From the NCBI GenBank assembly GCA_002449845.1, contig DJXW01000019.1, forward strand, positions 62,001 to 126,000: a DNA stretch of 64,000 nucleotides. Reading direction: 5' to 3'. Under the pieces are notes generated by a model that was given only the letters and a program-made list of their open reading frames with translations, made no database searches and had not been told where the DNA came from. Both the position numbers and the translations under genes were made by a program. Shown here one piece after another: positions 53,790 to 61,912 of this stretch. Numbering within the stretch: position 1 is the stretch's first letter; every line of letters starts with the position of its first letter. Origin of the DNA: Prevotella sp. UBA6994. GTDB lineage: Bacteria > Bacteroidota > Bacteroidia > Bacteroidales > Bacteroidaceae.

Positions 53790-54073
53790 TGTTAACTATG
53801 AAACTGAGTTGTATTGAGGATTTGAAGAAGCTTCTTATTAATAATGACCATACAGAATATGCACCATTAAATGTGGAACAAGGCATTGTTCTTAGTTATA
53901 GGTTGAATCAAGCCGAATTTGGGGGCATCTTAGGCACAATAGAAGTACAATACCTGTACATCAAAAATGAGATACTATTCGTTGCAAATTCGAGATTTGA
54001 TGAAGTGTCTATGGATTGTATAGATTTTCAAAGTATTAATTATCTATTATCAACTCTTATAATAAACTCATAA
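53789..54073 (+). CDS. Orphan small protein of the restriction-modification island
   Basis: 94 aa (or 91 from M4). It begins within the stop codon of the HNH gene (TAATG), so coupled translation is likely. No family was recognised. It has mixed alpha/beta character (MKLSCIEDLKKLLIN, GIVLSYRLNQAEFGGILG), no membrane segment or cysteine motif, and an acidic end. By position it could be an immunity or accessory factor of the nuclease; this is inference only. Confidence 0.6.
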   Translation: MLTMKLSCIEDLKKLLINNDHTEYAPLNVEQGIVLSYRLNQAEFGGILGTIEVQYLYIKNEILFVANSRFDEVSMDCIDFQSINYLLSTLIINS

Positions 54074-54084
54074 AAGCGGAACAG

Positions 54085-55167
54085 ATGGAAATTGAAAACA
54101 AATTTTCTACCGATTGCTTGCCACGTTTCCTTATTGCAGAAAATGTAAAGGGTATTCTTTATGCAATTAAAGGAAAGGCTTTCCCAATGATAATGAAAGA
54201 ATTTCGAGATGCTGGTTATACTGTTACTCATAAGCTTTTAAATGCGTCAGAATATGGTGTGCCGCAGAAAAGAGTGCGTGTAATCATTATGGGATTTCGC
54301 GATTTAGAAGATTTCCAGAAATTCCATTACCCAATGAAAGTTCGACTTGCAGATAGAAAAGTCCTTGGAGATGTAATTATTAAGGCCAATGATTTGGACC
54401 AAACGCTATTTTTTAGTGATAAGGCAGTTGCAGGTATGATGGCTGTCCTTGACAAAATGAACAAGGGACGTGCAATGTCTTTATCTGTGCCTTGTAATAC
54501 TATTAGTGCGCATTTAGCGAAAGTAAGTTTAAATAGCACAGATCCTGTATACATAGTTGGAGATAAATACAGATGTTTTTCTTCGAGGGAAGCCGCTCGT
54601 ATACAATCTTTTCCGGACTCGTTTCGTTTTGATTCGGTATCACAAATACGTCAATATAAGGCTATTGGCAATGCGGTACCACCTGTTATGATGTGGCATG
54701 TCATACATTCCTTACAAAAAACTTTGAAAATAACTCAAGTAGATTTCACAGAGATAAGAGAACAATATCCTACGAGTATTGTTGAAAACGTTAATGAAAC
54801 AAGTATGGATATTGATAGGACCAAGAACGTTCTCATCAGCCTGGTAAAAGCTGATAATATAGACCAATATCTAGATAGGTCTGCAAAAGTGTATTATACT
54901 GGTAAAAGATTCCCGTCAACAGTGGCTCTAAATAAGTTGTATTATTTTATGCCATATGTAAAGCGAAAGGGAATTCGCGACCTGTATTTTATTAAAATTG
55001 CTCGCGTTGGAACTCGTAAAGAAGGGCAGCCTGATGAAGATAAAAATGATTTTAGACTCGTTTTCGAGATTGATTTTGTCGGACAATTGTTTGATGAATA
55101 TAAGCCTATCAAGCTTGAAATATGGAGAACATTTACAGATACGATAATTGATAAGTTAATTCCATAA
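54085..55167 (+). CDS. C5-cytosine methyltransferase lacking the N-terminal part, with unknown C-terminal domain
   Basis: 360 aa. It starts in the middle of the family fold: motif VI FLIAENVKGIL (15-25), motif VIII QKRVR (61-65), a short recognition region (66-160), motif IX SREAARIQSFP (167-177) and motif X YKAIGNAVPP (191-200). Motif I (F-x-G-x-G) and the catalytic P-C-Q motif are absent, and no upstream frame supplies them, since the frame is closed at 54037-54039. Residues about 215-360 form an extra domain I do not recognise (TGKRFPSTVALNKLYYFMPY, GIRDLYFIKIARVGTRK). Either a decayed gene or the complementing partner of the first truncated methyltransferase. Vsr follows 10 nt later. Confidence 0.85.
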   Translation: MEIENKFSTDCLPRFLIAENVKGILYAIKGKAFPMIMKEFRDAGYTVTHKLLNASEYGVPQKRVRVIIMGFRDLEDFQKFHYPMKVRLADRKVLGDVIIKANDLDQTLFFSDKAVAGMMAVLDKMNKGRAMSLSVPCNTISAHLAKVSLNSTDPVYIVGDKYRCFSSREAARIQSFPDSFRFDSVSQIRQYKAIGNAVPPVMMWHVIHSLQKTLKITQVDFTEIREQYPTSIVENVNETSMDIDRTKNVLISLVKADNIDQYLDRSAKVYYTGKRFPSTVALNKLYYFMPYVKRKGIRDLYFIKIARVGTRKEGQPDEDKNDFRLVFEIDFVGQLFDEYKPIKLEIWRTFTDTIIDKLIP

Positions 55168-55177
55168 TCTGTTTCCG

Positions 55178-55702
55178 ATGGCGGATGTCTTATCTCCTAT
55201 AGAACGTCATATAAACATGGCTGCCATTCACGGCAAGGACACAAAGCCGGAAATGGTGGTGCGCAAATGGTTGTGGAGGCATGGGTATCGTTATCGTCTG
55301 AACCATCCAAGACTACCTGGGAAGCCTGACATCGTAATGCGTAAGTATAGAACTTGCATCTTTGTGAATGGATGTTTCTGGCATGGACATGAAGGATGCC
55401 GATACTATACGATTCCAAAGACAAATACGGAGTTTTGGGTGAACAAGGTTACAAGGAATAAGGAACGTGATGTCAAAGTTCAACAAGAACTATCTTCTAT
55501 GGGTTGGCATTCCATTACTATATGGGAGTGTGAGCTGAAACCGAATAATAGAGAAAAAACTCTTGAGTCTTTGGTTTTCACGCTTAATAAGATATTTCTT
55601 CAAGACCATAGTGTTAGGCGTTATCCTATGCCTGAGGAAGAACCTATGATGGCAGCAGAAGATGTGGCCGATTATAATAGTTTTGGTGAGGTTATAGGAT
55701 AA
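55178..55702 (+). CDS. vsr: Very-short-patch repair endonuclease (Vsr)
   Basis: 174 aa. Vsr nicks next to T in T:G mismatches that arise when 5-methylcytosine deaminates, so it normally accompanies an active 5mC methyltransferase. Seen here: PGKPDIV with catalytic D51, NGCFWHGHEGC with C66, H69, H71 and C74 (zinc and active-site positions as in E. coli Vsr), TNTEFWVNKVTRN, and WHSITIWECEL with the distal zinc cysteine. It lies 10 nt after the second methyltransferase and ends the island; a hairpin and tRNA-Leu follow. Confidence 0.94.
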   Translation: MADVLSPIERHINMAAIHGKDTKPEMVVRKWLWRHGYRYRLNHPRLPGKPDIVMRKYRTCIFVNGCFWHGHEGCRYYTIPKTNTEFWVNKVTRNKERDVKVQQELSSMGWHSITIWECELKPNNREKTLESLVFTLNKIFLQDHSVRRYPMPEEEPMMAAEDVADYNSFGEVIG

Positions 55703-55707
55703 TAAAT

Positions 55708-55732
55708 AAGGCGAGGAAATTTTCCTCGCCTT
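55708..55732 (+). terminator. Palindromic terminator after vsr
   Basis: AAGGCGAGGAAA (55708-55719), one T, then TTTCCTCGCCTT (55721-55732): a perfect 12-bp inverted repeat. It sits between vsr and the convergent tRNA-Leu and may end both transcripts; a T-run is present only inside the stem. Confidence 0.7.
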
Positions 55733-55746
55733 ACTGTTAAGCCTTG

Positions 55747-55828
55747 TACCCAGAGCCGGGGTCGAACCGGCACGGGTTGCCCCACTGGTGTTTGAGACCA
55801 GCGCGTCTACCGATTCCGCCATCTGGGC
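55747..55828 (-). tRNA. tRNA-Leu (anticodon CAA)
   Basis: 82-nt class II tRNA on the minus strand. Acceptor stem GCCCAGA with TCTGGGT (G-T first pair), D-arm GGCGGAATCGGTAGACG, anticodon stem CTGGT/ACCAG with loop CTCAAAC (anticodon CAA, codon TTG), variable arm TGGGGCAACCCG and T-arm CCGGTTCGACCCCGG. No encoded CCA. Its 3' end faces the restriction-modification island. Confidence 0.95.
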
Positions 55829-55841
55829 TTCAAATGCGGTG

Positions 55842-55873
55842 CAAAGATACACGTTTTTTCTGAACTGCACAAA
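55842..55873 (-). promoter_or_regulatory. Promoter of tRNA-Leu
   Basis: On the minus strand TTTG (55873-55870), 20 nt, TATCTTTG (55849-55842), ending 13 nt before the tRNA 5' end. Exact consensus. Confidence 0.75.
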
Positions 55874-55989
55874 CTTTTTGGCAAAAATGTTTCAAAGTAC
55901 TTAATTCTTTCCCCTTTTATTGACTTAAAATGTAATAAATATGCTGTCTTGTCGTTATTATTATAGCTACCTAATAAAATATTAATCTG

Positions 55990-57081
55990 ATGGATACCAT
56001 GACAAATAATAATTATTGTGTAATATTAGCTGGAGGGAAAGGAAGGAGGCTTTGGCCATGCAGTAGGGCAGAACATCCCAAACAGTTTGTGGACTTCTTC
56101 GGCGTGGGAAGGACACAGTTGCAGCAAACCTTTGACCGATTGGCTAAGATGATACCTCAAGAAAACATCCTTGTCAATACGAATGTGGCGTATGCTGATT
56201 TGGTAAGAGAGCAATTGCCCGAATTGCCAGAGCGAAACCTGATGGTAGAGCCTATATATAGAAATACTGCTCCAAGTGTGGCTTGGGCTGCCCATCGCAC
56301 GAAGTTCTTTTGTCCTGAAGCCAATCTTATTGTCGTTCCCTCTGACCATGCCGTGCAAAACGAGGAGATGTTTCAGCGTAACATCCTCGATGGACTGGAG
56401 TTTGTCACCGCCAATGATGGCTTGTTGACGATGGGCGTTAAGCCAACCAGACCGGAGCCTGGTTACGGATATGTGCAACTGGGAGAGAAAGTGGGGACAG
56501 ATATATATAAGGTGCAATCGTTCACGGAAAAGCCTGATCGTGAGTTTGCGCGACTGTTCATGGAAAGTGGCGAGTTTTATTGGAATACAGGTCTGTTTAT
56601 GTCAAATGTTAAGCACCTGTTGGATTGTTTCGTCAAGTTGTTGCCAGCCGTACTTCGTAACTTGGATATGACAGATCCCAACTATACGATTGAGTTGGAA
56701 GAGCAATATGTGGCAGAGAATTTCCCCTTGTATCCCAACATGTCAGTGGATTATGGTATTTTGGAGAAATTGGAAAACGTTTATGTGAAGCAATGCAACT
56801 TTGGTTGGGCTGACTTAGGCGCTTGGCATAGTATTTACGAAGCTATGCAAAAGGTGGAGGGTGATAATGTCGTTGTAGATAGTGACGTGATCATTGATGA
56901 CAGTAAGAACAATATCGTGAAGCTACCCAAAGGAAAACTGGGTGTAATCAATGGACTTGATGGCTATATTGTGGCTGAAAACGACAATGTGTTATTGATT
57001 TGCAAGAAGGAAGATTCCTCGGCATTGGTGAGAAAGTATATTAATGAGGTGCAAATCAAGAAAGGCACCGAGTTTATTTAA
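55990..57081 (+). CDS. manC: Mannose-1-phosphate guanylyltransferase
   Basis: 363 aa. Makes GDP-mannose from mannose-1-phosphate and GTP for glycan and capsule synthesis. Nucleotidyltransferase motif ILAGGKGRRLWPCSR, then VVPSDHAV, the sugar-binding FTEKPDREFA, FYWNTGLFM and FGWADLGAWHSI. The single-domain length fits ManC without the isomerase domain of ManC/AlgA fusions. M1 or M4 could be the start. No other glycan genes are adjacent. Confidence 0.95.
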   Translation: MDTMTNNNYCVILAGGKGRRLWPCSRAEHPKQFVDFFGVGRTQLQQTFDRLAKMIPQENILVNTNVAYADLVREQLPELPERNLMVEPIYRNTAPSVAWAAHRTKFFCPEANLIVVPSDHAVQNEEMFQRNILDGLEFVTANDGLLTMGVKPTRPEPGYGYVQLGEKVGTDIYKVQSFTEKPDREFARLFMESGEFYWNTGLFMSNVKHLLDCFVKLLPAVLRNLDMTDPNYTIELEEQYVAENFPLYPNMSVDYGILEKLENVYVKQCNFGWADLGAWHSIYEAMQKVEGDNVVVDSDVIIDDSKNNIVKLPKGKLGVINGLDGYIVAENDNVLLICKKEDSSALVRKYINEVQIKKGTEFI

Positions 57082-57100
57082 TCAGTTTGCAAGAAAGAAG

Positions 57101-57126
57101 AAGAGGTTAGCGATTGCTAACCTCTT
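57101..57126. terminator. Bidirectional terminator between manC and the HIT gene
   Basis: AAGAGGTTAGC (57101-57111) and GCTAACCTCTT (57116-57126), loop of 4. The right side runs into TTTAA and the left into A-rich sequence. It overlaps the last codons of the HIT gene. Confidence 0.75.
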
Positions 57127-57515
57127 TTAAATTCAGCGAATATCTTGTCTGCTATTTCTTTAAATTCTTCTTCTGAGAGTTTCAGTTTTTCTCTTCTGAA
57201 ATCTACGTCACCTTCGTTTTGCATGGGAATGAGGTGAATGTGGGCATGAGGAACTTCAAGTCCGAGAACCACTTCAGCCACTTTCTTGCATGGGAAAGCC
57301 TTTTTGATGGCAAGAGCTACCTGCTTGGCAAATACCTGGAAGGCTGCTATTTCATCATCTTCCATATCGAAGATGTAGTCTATTTCACGGCGAGGAATCA
57401 CCAATGTGTGTCCTTTCACCAAGGGATTAATATCCAAGAATGCATAGAATTGGTCGTTTTCCGCACATTTATAACTTGGAATTTCGCCAGCTGCGATTTT
57501 AGAGAATATACTCAT
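57117..57515 (-). CDS. HIT-family hydrolase
   Basis: 132 aa. Histidine-triad motif VPHAHIHLIPMQ near residue 95, plus IFSKIAAGEIPSYK and NPLVKGHTLVIPRREIDYI, typical of Hint/PKCI-like nucleotide phosphoramidases and adenylyl hydrolases. Cytoplasmic. It lies 32 nt after greA on the same strand and probably shares a transcript, although a TATTTTTG box (57546-57539) may start its own. The last codons overlap the terminator. Confidence 0.93.
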   Translation of the reverse strand: MSIFSKIAAGEIPSYKCAENDQFYAFLDINPLVKGHTLVIPRREIDYIFDMEDDEIAAFQVFAKQVALAIKKAFPCKKVAEVVLGLEVPHAHIHLIPMQNEGDVDFRREKLKLSEEEFKEIADKIFAEFKRG

Positions 57516-57547
57516 GGTGTTTGTTTGATTAGGTTAGACAAAAATAG

Positions 57548-58015
57548 TTATGAAAGAGAAATGTTGTCAATGCGCAGTTTGATGGAACCTCTTGGAATGT
57601 TAATCTCCACGATGTCTCCCACTTTCTTATTCAACAATCCTTGAGCAATAGGAGTCTTGATAGAAATCTTCCCCTCGCGCAGGTTAGCTTCGCTTTCGCT
57701 GACAATAGTATAAACCATTTTCGATTGGTTTGCCATGTTTGTCAGTTCTACTTTAGAGAGAATTTGTACTACATCACCGCTCAGGCGAGACACGTCAACG
57801 ATTTTTGCCTCAGAAATGGTGATTTTCAACTTATTGATTTTTGACTCAAGGTGCGACTGGGCTTCCTTGGCTGCTTCGTATTCTGAATTTTCGCTCAAGT
57901 CTCCCTTGTCTCGCGCCTCTGCAATTGCCGCCGAGATTTTAGGTCGTTCAACGGATTCTAAATGTTTTAAATCTGCTACGAGTTTTTCGTAGCCTTCTTG
58001 TGACATATAAGCCAT
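57548..58015 (-). CDS. greA: Transcription elongation factor GreA
   Basis: 155 aa. The N-terminal coiled-coil hairpin (about 1-75: YEKLVADLKHLESVERPKISAAIAEARDKGDLSENSEYEAAKE in full) keeps the tip acidic residues of the GDLSENSEY motif that project into the RNA polymerase secondary channel. The C-terminal FKBP-like domain follows (about 80-155). It rescues backtracked polymerase by stimulating transcript cleavage. The leader between its promoter (58138-58131) and the start contains a terminator-like hairpin. Confidence 0.97.
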   Translation of the reverse strand: MAYMSQEGYEKLVADLKHLESVERPKISAAIAEARDKGDLSENSEYEAAKEAQSHLESKINKLKITISEAKIVDVSRLSGDVVQILSKVELTNMANQSKMVYTIVSESEANLREGKISIKTPIAQGLLNKKVGDIVEINIPRGSIKLRIDNISLS

Positions 58016-58061
58016 AATATAGTGTTTTTTGGTTTTTAATTTTATGGATTACAAAAGAAAG

Positions 58062-58093
58062 AATTCCGACAACCCTCCTGTAGTCGGAATTCC
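58062..58093 (-). terminator. Terminator-like hairpin in the greA leader / after the helicase gene
   Basis: GAATTCCGAC (58062-58071) and GTCGGAATTC (58084-58093) form a perfect 10-bp stem. On the minus strand it is followed by TTTCTTTTG. It lies 67 nt downstream of the helicase stop codon, but also downstream of the greA -7 box. Confidence 0.7.
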
Positions 58094-58130
58094 GTATCCT
58101 TAATATCCTCTTTTTGTTTATTTACTTTGC

Positions 58131-58138
58131 AAAGATAG
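58131..58138 (-). promoter_or_regulatory. -7 box for greA
   Basis: TATCTTTG on the minus strand; no clear TTTG upstream at the normal distance. Transcription from here would cross the hairpin at 58093-58062 before reaching greA. Confidence 0.5.
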
Positions 58139-58159
58139 AAAATATTTTTCTAAATCGAT

Positions 58160-61100
58160 TCAATTTTTGCATTTTTTTTCTTTTTCCTTCATAAATTCAA
58201 TCAATTTGCGAAATGTTTCGTTGTATGAAAGGGTTTCTTCGTTACCTGTAATGATCATTTGCTTTCTTGCCCGTGTGATTGCCACGTTCAGTTTTCTGTC
58301 TATCACCTGTCCGTTGTCTTCCGTAAGACTGTTGGTGGTCAAGAAAGCCAGTTGGTAACGATATTGCACGGTAAATGAATATACGATAACGTCTCGCTGA
58401 CTACCTTGGTAGCGTTCCACCGTATCAATGGAAATGTGGTTGAGAACAGGTATTTGCCATTGCTCGATTTCTTTTCTAATGATGGCAATTTGGTTTCTGT
58501 AAGGTACGATGATGCCGATGGTCTTGTTGGGGTTGAACGCATCACCATAGAAACGATATATTCGCCTCACGATGTCAGCCACGATTCGCGCTTCTTCCGT
58601 GTTTACCTTGTCAGAAAGAGACAGGTTCTTGCACGATTTTGACGGAATGAAAATCATTCTGTGCTTTTTCAGCCTTTCGTCAAGTTCATCTTCAGAGGGA
58701 AGCGAATATTGTATTTGCGTTTCCATCTGATGTTGGCAAGGTACGGGTTCCAGTTTTTCATCCTTGTAAAACATCATGTTTGGAAACTCCGCAATGTCTG
58801 GGTGCATACGTCCTTGTTTGCGTAAGATTCCGATGAAATCGGTTCTTTTTTGCATTCTTTCCGTCTTGATGAGTCTTTCAAAGAGTGAATTTCTGCAATC
58901 AGTCAGTCCTATGTTATTCAATAATGGATTGTTGATGGCAGTGTCTTTCTCGTTTTGTCTCACCACAGCTGGCAATTGTTTGTAATCTCCTATCAGTATA
59001 AACTTGTCAATATCGGTTTCTTGATGGTGCATAGAGAGCAAACCGATGATGTTTGGCTCTAATATCTGGCTCGCTTCGTCAATGATGGCAAGTGAGAAAT
59101 GCTTGATGCTGAAGATAAGGGGGCGTGAAGACATGGTGGAAGTGGTTCCCACGATGACCCTTGTGCGTTCTATCTTCTCTTTGATGGCATTGAGCTTCGG
59201 GCATTCTTCAATGGCATTTCCCAAAAGGTTTGACCTGAATCTTGGGTCGCAACTGTATTCATTTCCTAATCGTATGAAATCAATGTCTGCATCATATAAC
59301 ATACCGCAAATTTCGTCCACCGCCCGATTGGTGTAAGCCATGAGTAAGATGGAAGAACCGTTAGATGCCAGTTCTTCTTGCACCAAGAAACGCAACGCCA
59401 TCGATGTTTTTCCCGTTCCTGGCGGACCTACCAAGAGGTAATAGTCATTGGCTTGCTTGGCTCGTAGCAATATCTCATCGTAGTTGGGGTGATAGGTTCG
59501 TGTGAGCGTTCTGCTCTTATCGCACGTAGGAGGACGTTGCCCTAAGAGTAAGGCTTTTCTGTCTGGCAGGGATGAAATGAAGTGATGCAATCCCGCAATC
59601 GCACTATTACCCCCAATATCGCTGCTGGCATGCTCTATCGCATAAGGCAGATGATTGTCGAAAAGCGACTCGTTTTGCTGACCATCATTCAGGTGAACGG
59701 TAATCTTTGTAGTGCTTAGTTCGGCTATCACTCCCTGATACAAGATGTTTTTCCGCACGTCAGGTTCTTCATCTTCCTTATAATGGTACAGGTAAACCAT
59801 GTCGCTCCTGCGGAAGTTGGGCAAGAAGTCGTCTCCTTGATTGGGAATGCTTAACGTAATGGTGTCGAATCCGTGGGATGAAGCACTTTTCTCCTTCTCC
59901 GTGATGGTCAATCCCGTATAGATGTTTCCCGTTTCCTTCTTTTCGGCAAGCGGCATATTCCATAGGTCAGCATGGCTGTTGCCCGTTCCTTCCACGGCTC
60001 CCACCTTCCCCAACAGTTGCTCCTTCGTGACGAAAGTCATCATCTGGCAATAGTAGGCTCGTTCCAAAGGCGACAATCGATGGAGTGGGGCAGTGGTAAC
60101 TTCAATGTTGGGCAATTGGTATCTGTTGAAGAAGAAATCGTTTAATTTCTCCGCATTGATGGTATCAGGTGTTAGTTGGTCGATAACACTCTCAAATCCG
60201 TTTTCCGCAATACGGTATTCATTGGCTACCACCAAGTTTCTGAACTTGATGGCTTCGTGCATGAGTTTCTGTAAGGGTTGTACTTCCAACAAACCATTGG
60301 GCAATGGATATTTGGAATACAACAGATGAATGTCGGCTTGTTGTCTGTTTACTTGGAAGTTGTAAGCCAATATTCCATAGTAAAGCAACACCTGCACATA
60401 GTGTTTCTCCACGTGAAAGCTACCGTGCTTGTTTCGGCTCTTGCGTTCTACGTACATATTGCGCCCAGCCTTCTGCTCTACCAACAACTTCATGTCGGTT
60501 GTCATCAAGTCGATACGTCCTTGCAGTCCTAATCTCTCACATACGAAAGAAGGTTCGAGTATAGCCTTGTTTCTGTCGTAGGTGTTGAAGAGATAGTTCA
60601 CTATCTGTTGGATGTTTCTTACCTGAACGGCAATCTGTTTCTTGAAGTCTATGATGTTCAGATCCTCACACGTACAATATTCCAATGCCTTCTCCCTGAA
60701 ATTATTCTTGATGGTTTCGTTGATCTGATAGTCAGGGTTGTTGATGATGTCGTCAAGCGCGTTTCCGGCAAAGTTTCCCAAGATGGTGTGTGGAGTGTTG
60801 GCTCGTGGCTTCATCTTGTTCATGATGAACGACAGAGGATGGTGTCCGTAGTCCTCAAAGCAAGCTGCTATGCTACTGATATCTAACAGATAATCTGGCT
60901 CTACCACTACTATGCGTGGTGAGGCAATGCCATTTTCCATGCTACAATCCAAGAGATTGAGTTGCATTCCTACGTGAAGAATCTCCTTCAGGTAAGACAG
61001 GTCGATGTATTCCTGCGTGTTAACATAGTCAACGGTGAGTCTTTCCGTGCAACCATCTTGCTCTACCGTCACGTAGAGATGTGTTTCGTCCCAGTCTTCC

Positions 61101-61531
61101 ACGATACACCTTATATATTTATAGTCTATGTGTTGCGGAAGATGGCGTTTGCGTTGGATAAACGATATGTTTGGAGTCAGTAAAGACGGTATTTTCGCAT
61201 TGAAAACCATAGATATGAAAATTGCCAATGCCGAACAGTCTTCTCTTACCTCTTCGCTTGAGAGAATTTTGGGAGAATTGCTGTCTCTTCTCATCTTCTG
61301 TATGGCTATGCAATGAGCGGGCTTTACGTGGTGCATCTTGCACAAGACGTCCACCTGTGAAGATAGATTGCCAAAACCATGTCGTGTGTCTTTGAGTCCT
61401 TCGGCGCACGTTAGGATAAGCGTTTCGTGCAATATCTTATTGATGGAAGCGCTGTCTTTTTCCATGCGGAGAATTTCCGCCACACGTTCAAATAGTTCGT
61501 TGGGAGTGATATAATGGTCAGGGGTTGTCAT
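58160..61531 (-). CDS. Dna2-like protein: PD-(D/E)XK nuclease fused to SF1B helicase
   Basis: 1123 aa, cytoplasmic. Residues about 300-400 contain a RecB/Cas4-type nuclease core: GLQGRIDLMT (metal D), LLVEQKAGRN (E-x-K) and the downstream HYVQVLLYYG (Q). The C-terminal half is an Upf1/Dna2 helicase: Walker A LVGPPGTGKTSMALRF, motif Ia LLMAYTNRAVDEI, Walker B LAIIDEASQI, motif III GDYKQLPAVV, motif V VERYQGSQRDV and motif VI LNVAITRARKQM. Bacterial Dna2-like fusions are thought to act in DNA repair or replication-intermediate processing. The nuclease-helicase order matches Dna2. It stands alone between greA and clpS. Confidence 0.88.
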   Translation of the reverse strand: MTTPDHYITPNELFERVAEILRMEKDSASINKILHETLILTCAEGLKDTRHGFGNLSSQVDVLCKMHHVKPAHCIAIQKMRRDSNSPKILSSEEVREDCSALAIFISMVFNAKIPSLLTPNISFIQRKRHLPQHIDYKYIRCIVEDWDETHLYVTVEQDGCTERLTVDYVNTQEYIDLSYLKEILHVGMQLNLLDCSMENGIASPRIVVVEPDYLLDISSIAACFEDYGHHPLSFIMNKMKPRANTPHTILGNFAGNALDDIINNPDYQINETIKNNFREKALEYCTCEDLNIIDFKKQIAVQVRNIQQIVNYLFNTYDRNKAILEPSFVCERLGLQGRIDLMTTDMKLLVEQKAGRNMYVERKSRNKHGSFHVEKHYVQVLLYYGILAYNFQVNRQQADIHLLYSKYPLPNGLLEVQPLQKLMHEAIKFRNLVVANEYRIAENGFESVIDQLTPDTINAEKLNDFFFNRYQLPNIEVTTAPLHRLSPLERAYYCQMMTFVTKEQLLGKVGAVEGTGNSHADLWNMPLAEKKETGNIYTGLTITEKEKSASSHGFDTITLSIPNQGDDFLPNFRRSDMVYLYHYKEDEEPDVRKNILYQGVIAELSTTKITVHLNDGQQNESLFDNHLPYAIEHASSDIGGNSAIAGLHHFISSLPDRKALLLGQRPPTCDKSRTLTRTYHPNYDEILLRAKQANDYYLLVGPPGTGKTSMALRFLVQEELASNGSSILLMAYTNRAVDEICGMLYDADIDFIRLGNEYSCDPRFRSNLLGNAIEECPKLNAIKEKIERTRVIVGTTSTMSSRPLIFSIKHFSLAIIDEASQILEPNIIGLLSMHHQETDIDKFILIGDYKQLPAVVRQNEKDTAINNPLLNNIGLTDCRNSLFERLIKTERMQKRTDFIGILRKQGRMHPDIAEFPNMMFYKDEKLEPVPCQHQMETQIQYSLPSEDELDERLKKHRMIFIPSKSCKNLSLSDKVNTEEARIVADIVRRIYRFYGDAFNPNKTIGIIVPYRNQIAIIRKEIEQWQIPVLNHISIDTVERYQGSQRDVIVYSFTVQYRYQLAFLTTNSLTEDNGQVIDRKLNVAITRARKQMIITGNEETLSYNETFRKLIEFMKEKEKKCKN

Positions 61532-61569
61532 TTCTCAAATGTTTATATTTGCAAAAATACAATAAATAT

Positions 61570-61600
61570 TTTGTTTACCATTCATTTTTCATTAATTTTG
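61570..61600 (+). promoter_or_regulatory. Promoter of clpS-clpA
   Basis: TTTG (61570-61573), 19 nt, TAATTTTG (61593-61600). The ATG of clpS is only 7 nt further, so the mRNA has almost no leader. Confidence 0.7.
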
Positions 61601-61607
61601 CAGAACT

Positions 61608-61910
61608 ATGCCAAAAGAAAAATCATCAGTTCGCGAACGGGAAAACGTTCATGTGAGAGAGCCAAGACGGTACAAGGTCATTCTATTGAATGATGACTTC
61701 ACCACGATGGAATTTGTTGTGGAGTTGTTAATGACAATTTTCCACAAGAGTGAGTCAGAGGCAGAGACTCTGATGTTGCAAGTGCATCATTCGGGAAAGG
61801 CCGTTGTAGGTGTCTATAGTTATGATATTGCCGTGACCAAAGTGGAAATGGCAACCAAAATGGCGAAAGAAGCAGGATTCCCGCTTCGTGTTTGTTATAC
61901 ACCGGAATAG
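61608..61910 (+). CDS. clpS: ClpS adaptor
   Basis: 100 aa. ClpS hands N-end-rule substrates to ClpAP. The core motif RYKVILLNDDFTTMEFVVELL carries the N-degron pocket residues, followed by VHHSGKAVVGVYSYDIAVTK. The N-terminal tail is charged as usual. clpA starts 2 nt after the stop codon, supporting the assignment and a shared transcript. Confidence 0.96.
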   Translation: MPKEKSSVRERENVHVREPRRYKVILLNDDFTTMEFVVELLMTIFHKSESEAETLMLQVHHSGKAVVGVYSYDIAVTKVEMATKMAKEAGFPLRVCYTPE

Positions 61911-61912
61911 AG

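Noticed and set aside
55747..55828. tRNA-Leu as attachment site of the restriction-modification island
   Set aside because: The tRNA 3' end faces the island, but I could not find a second copy of its 3' sequence near 51145-51770 and no integrase is present.
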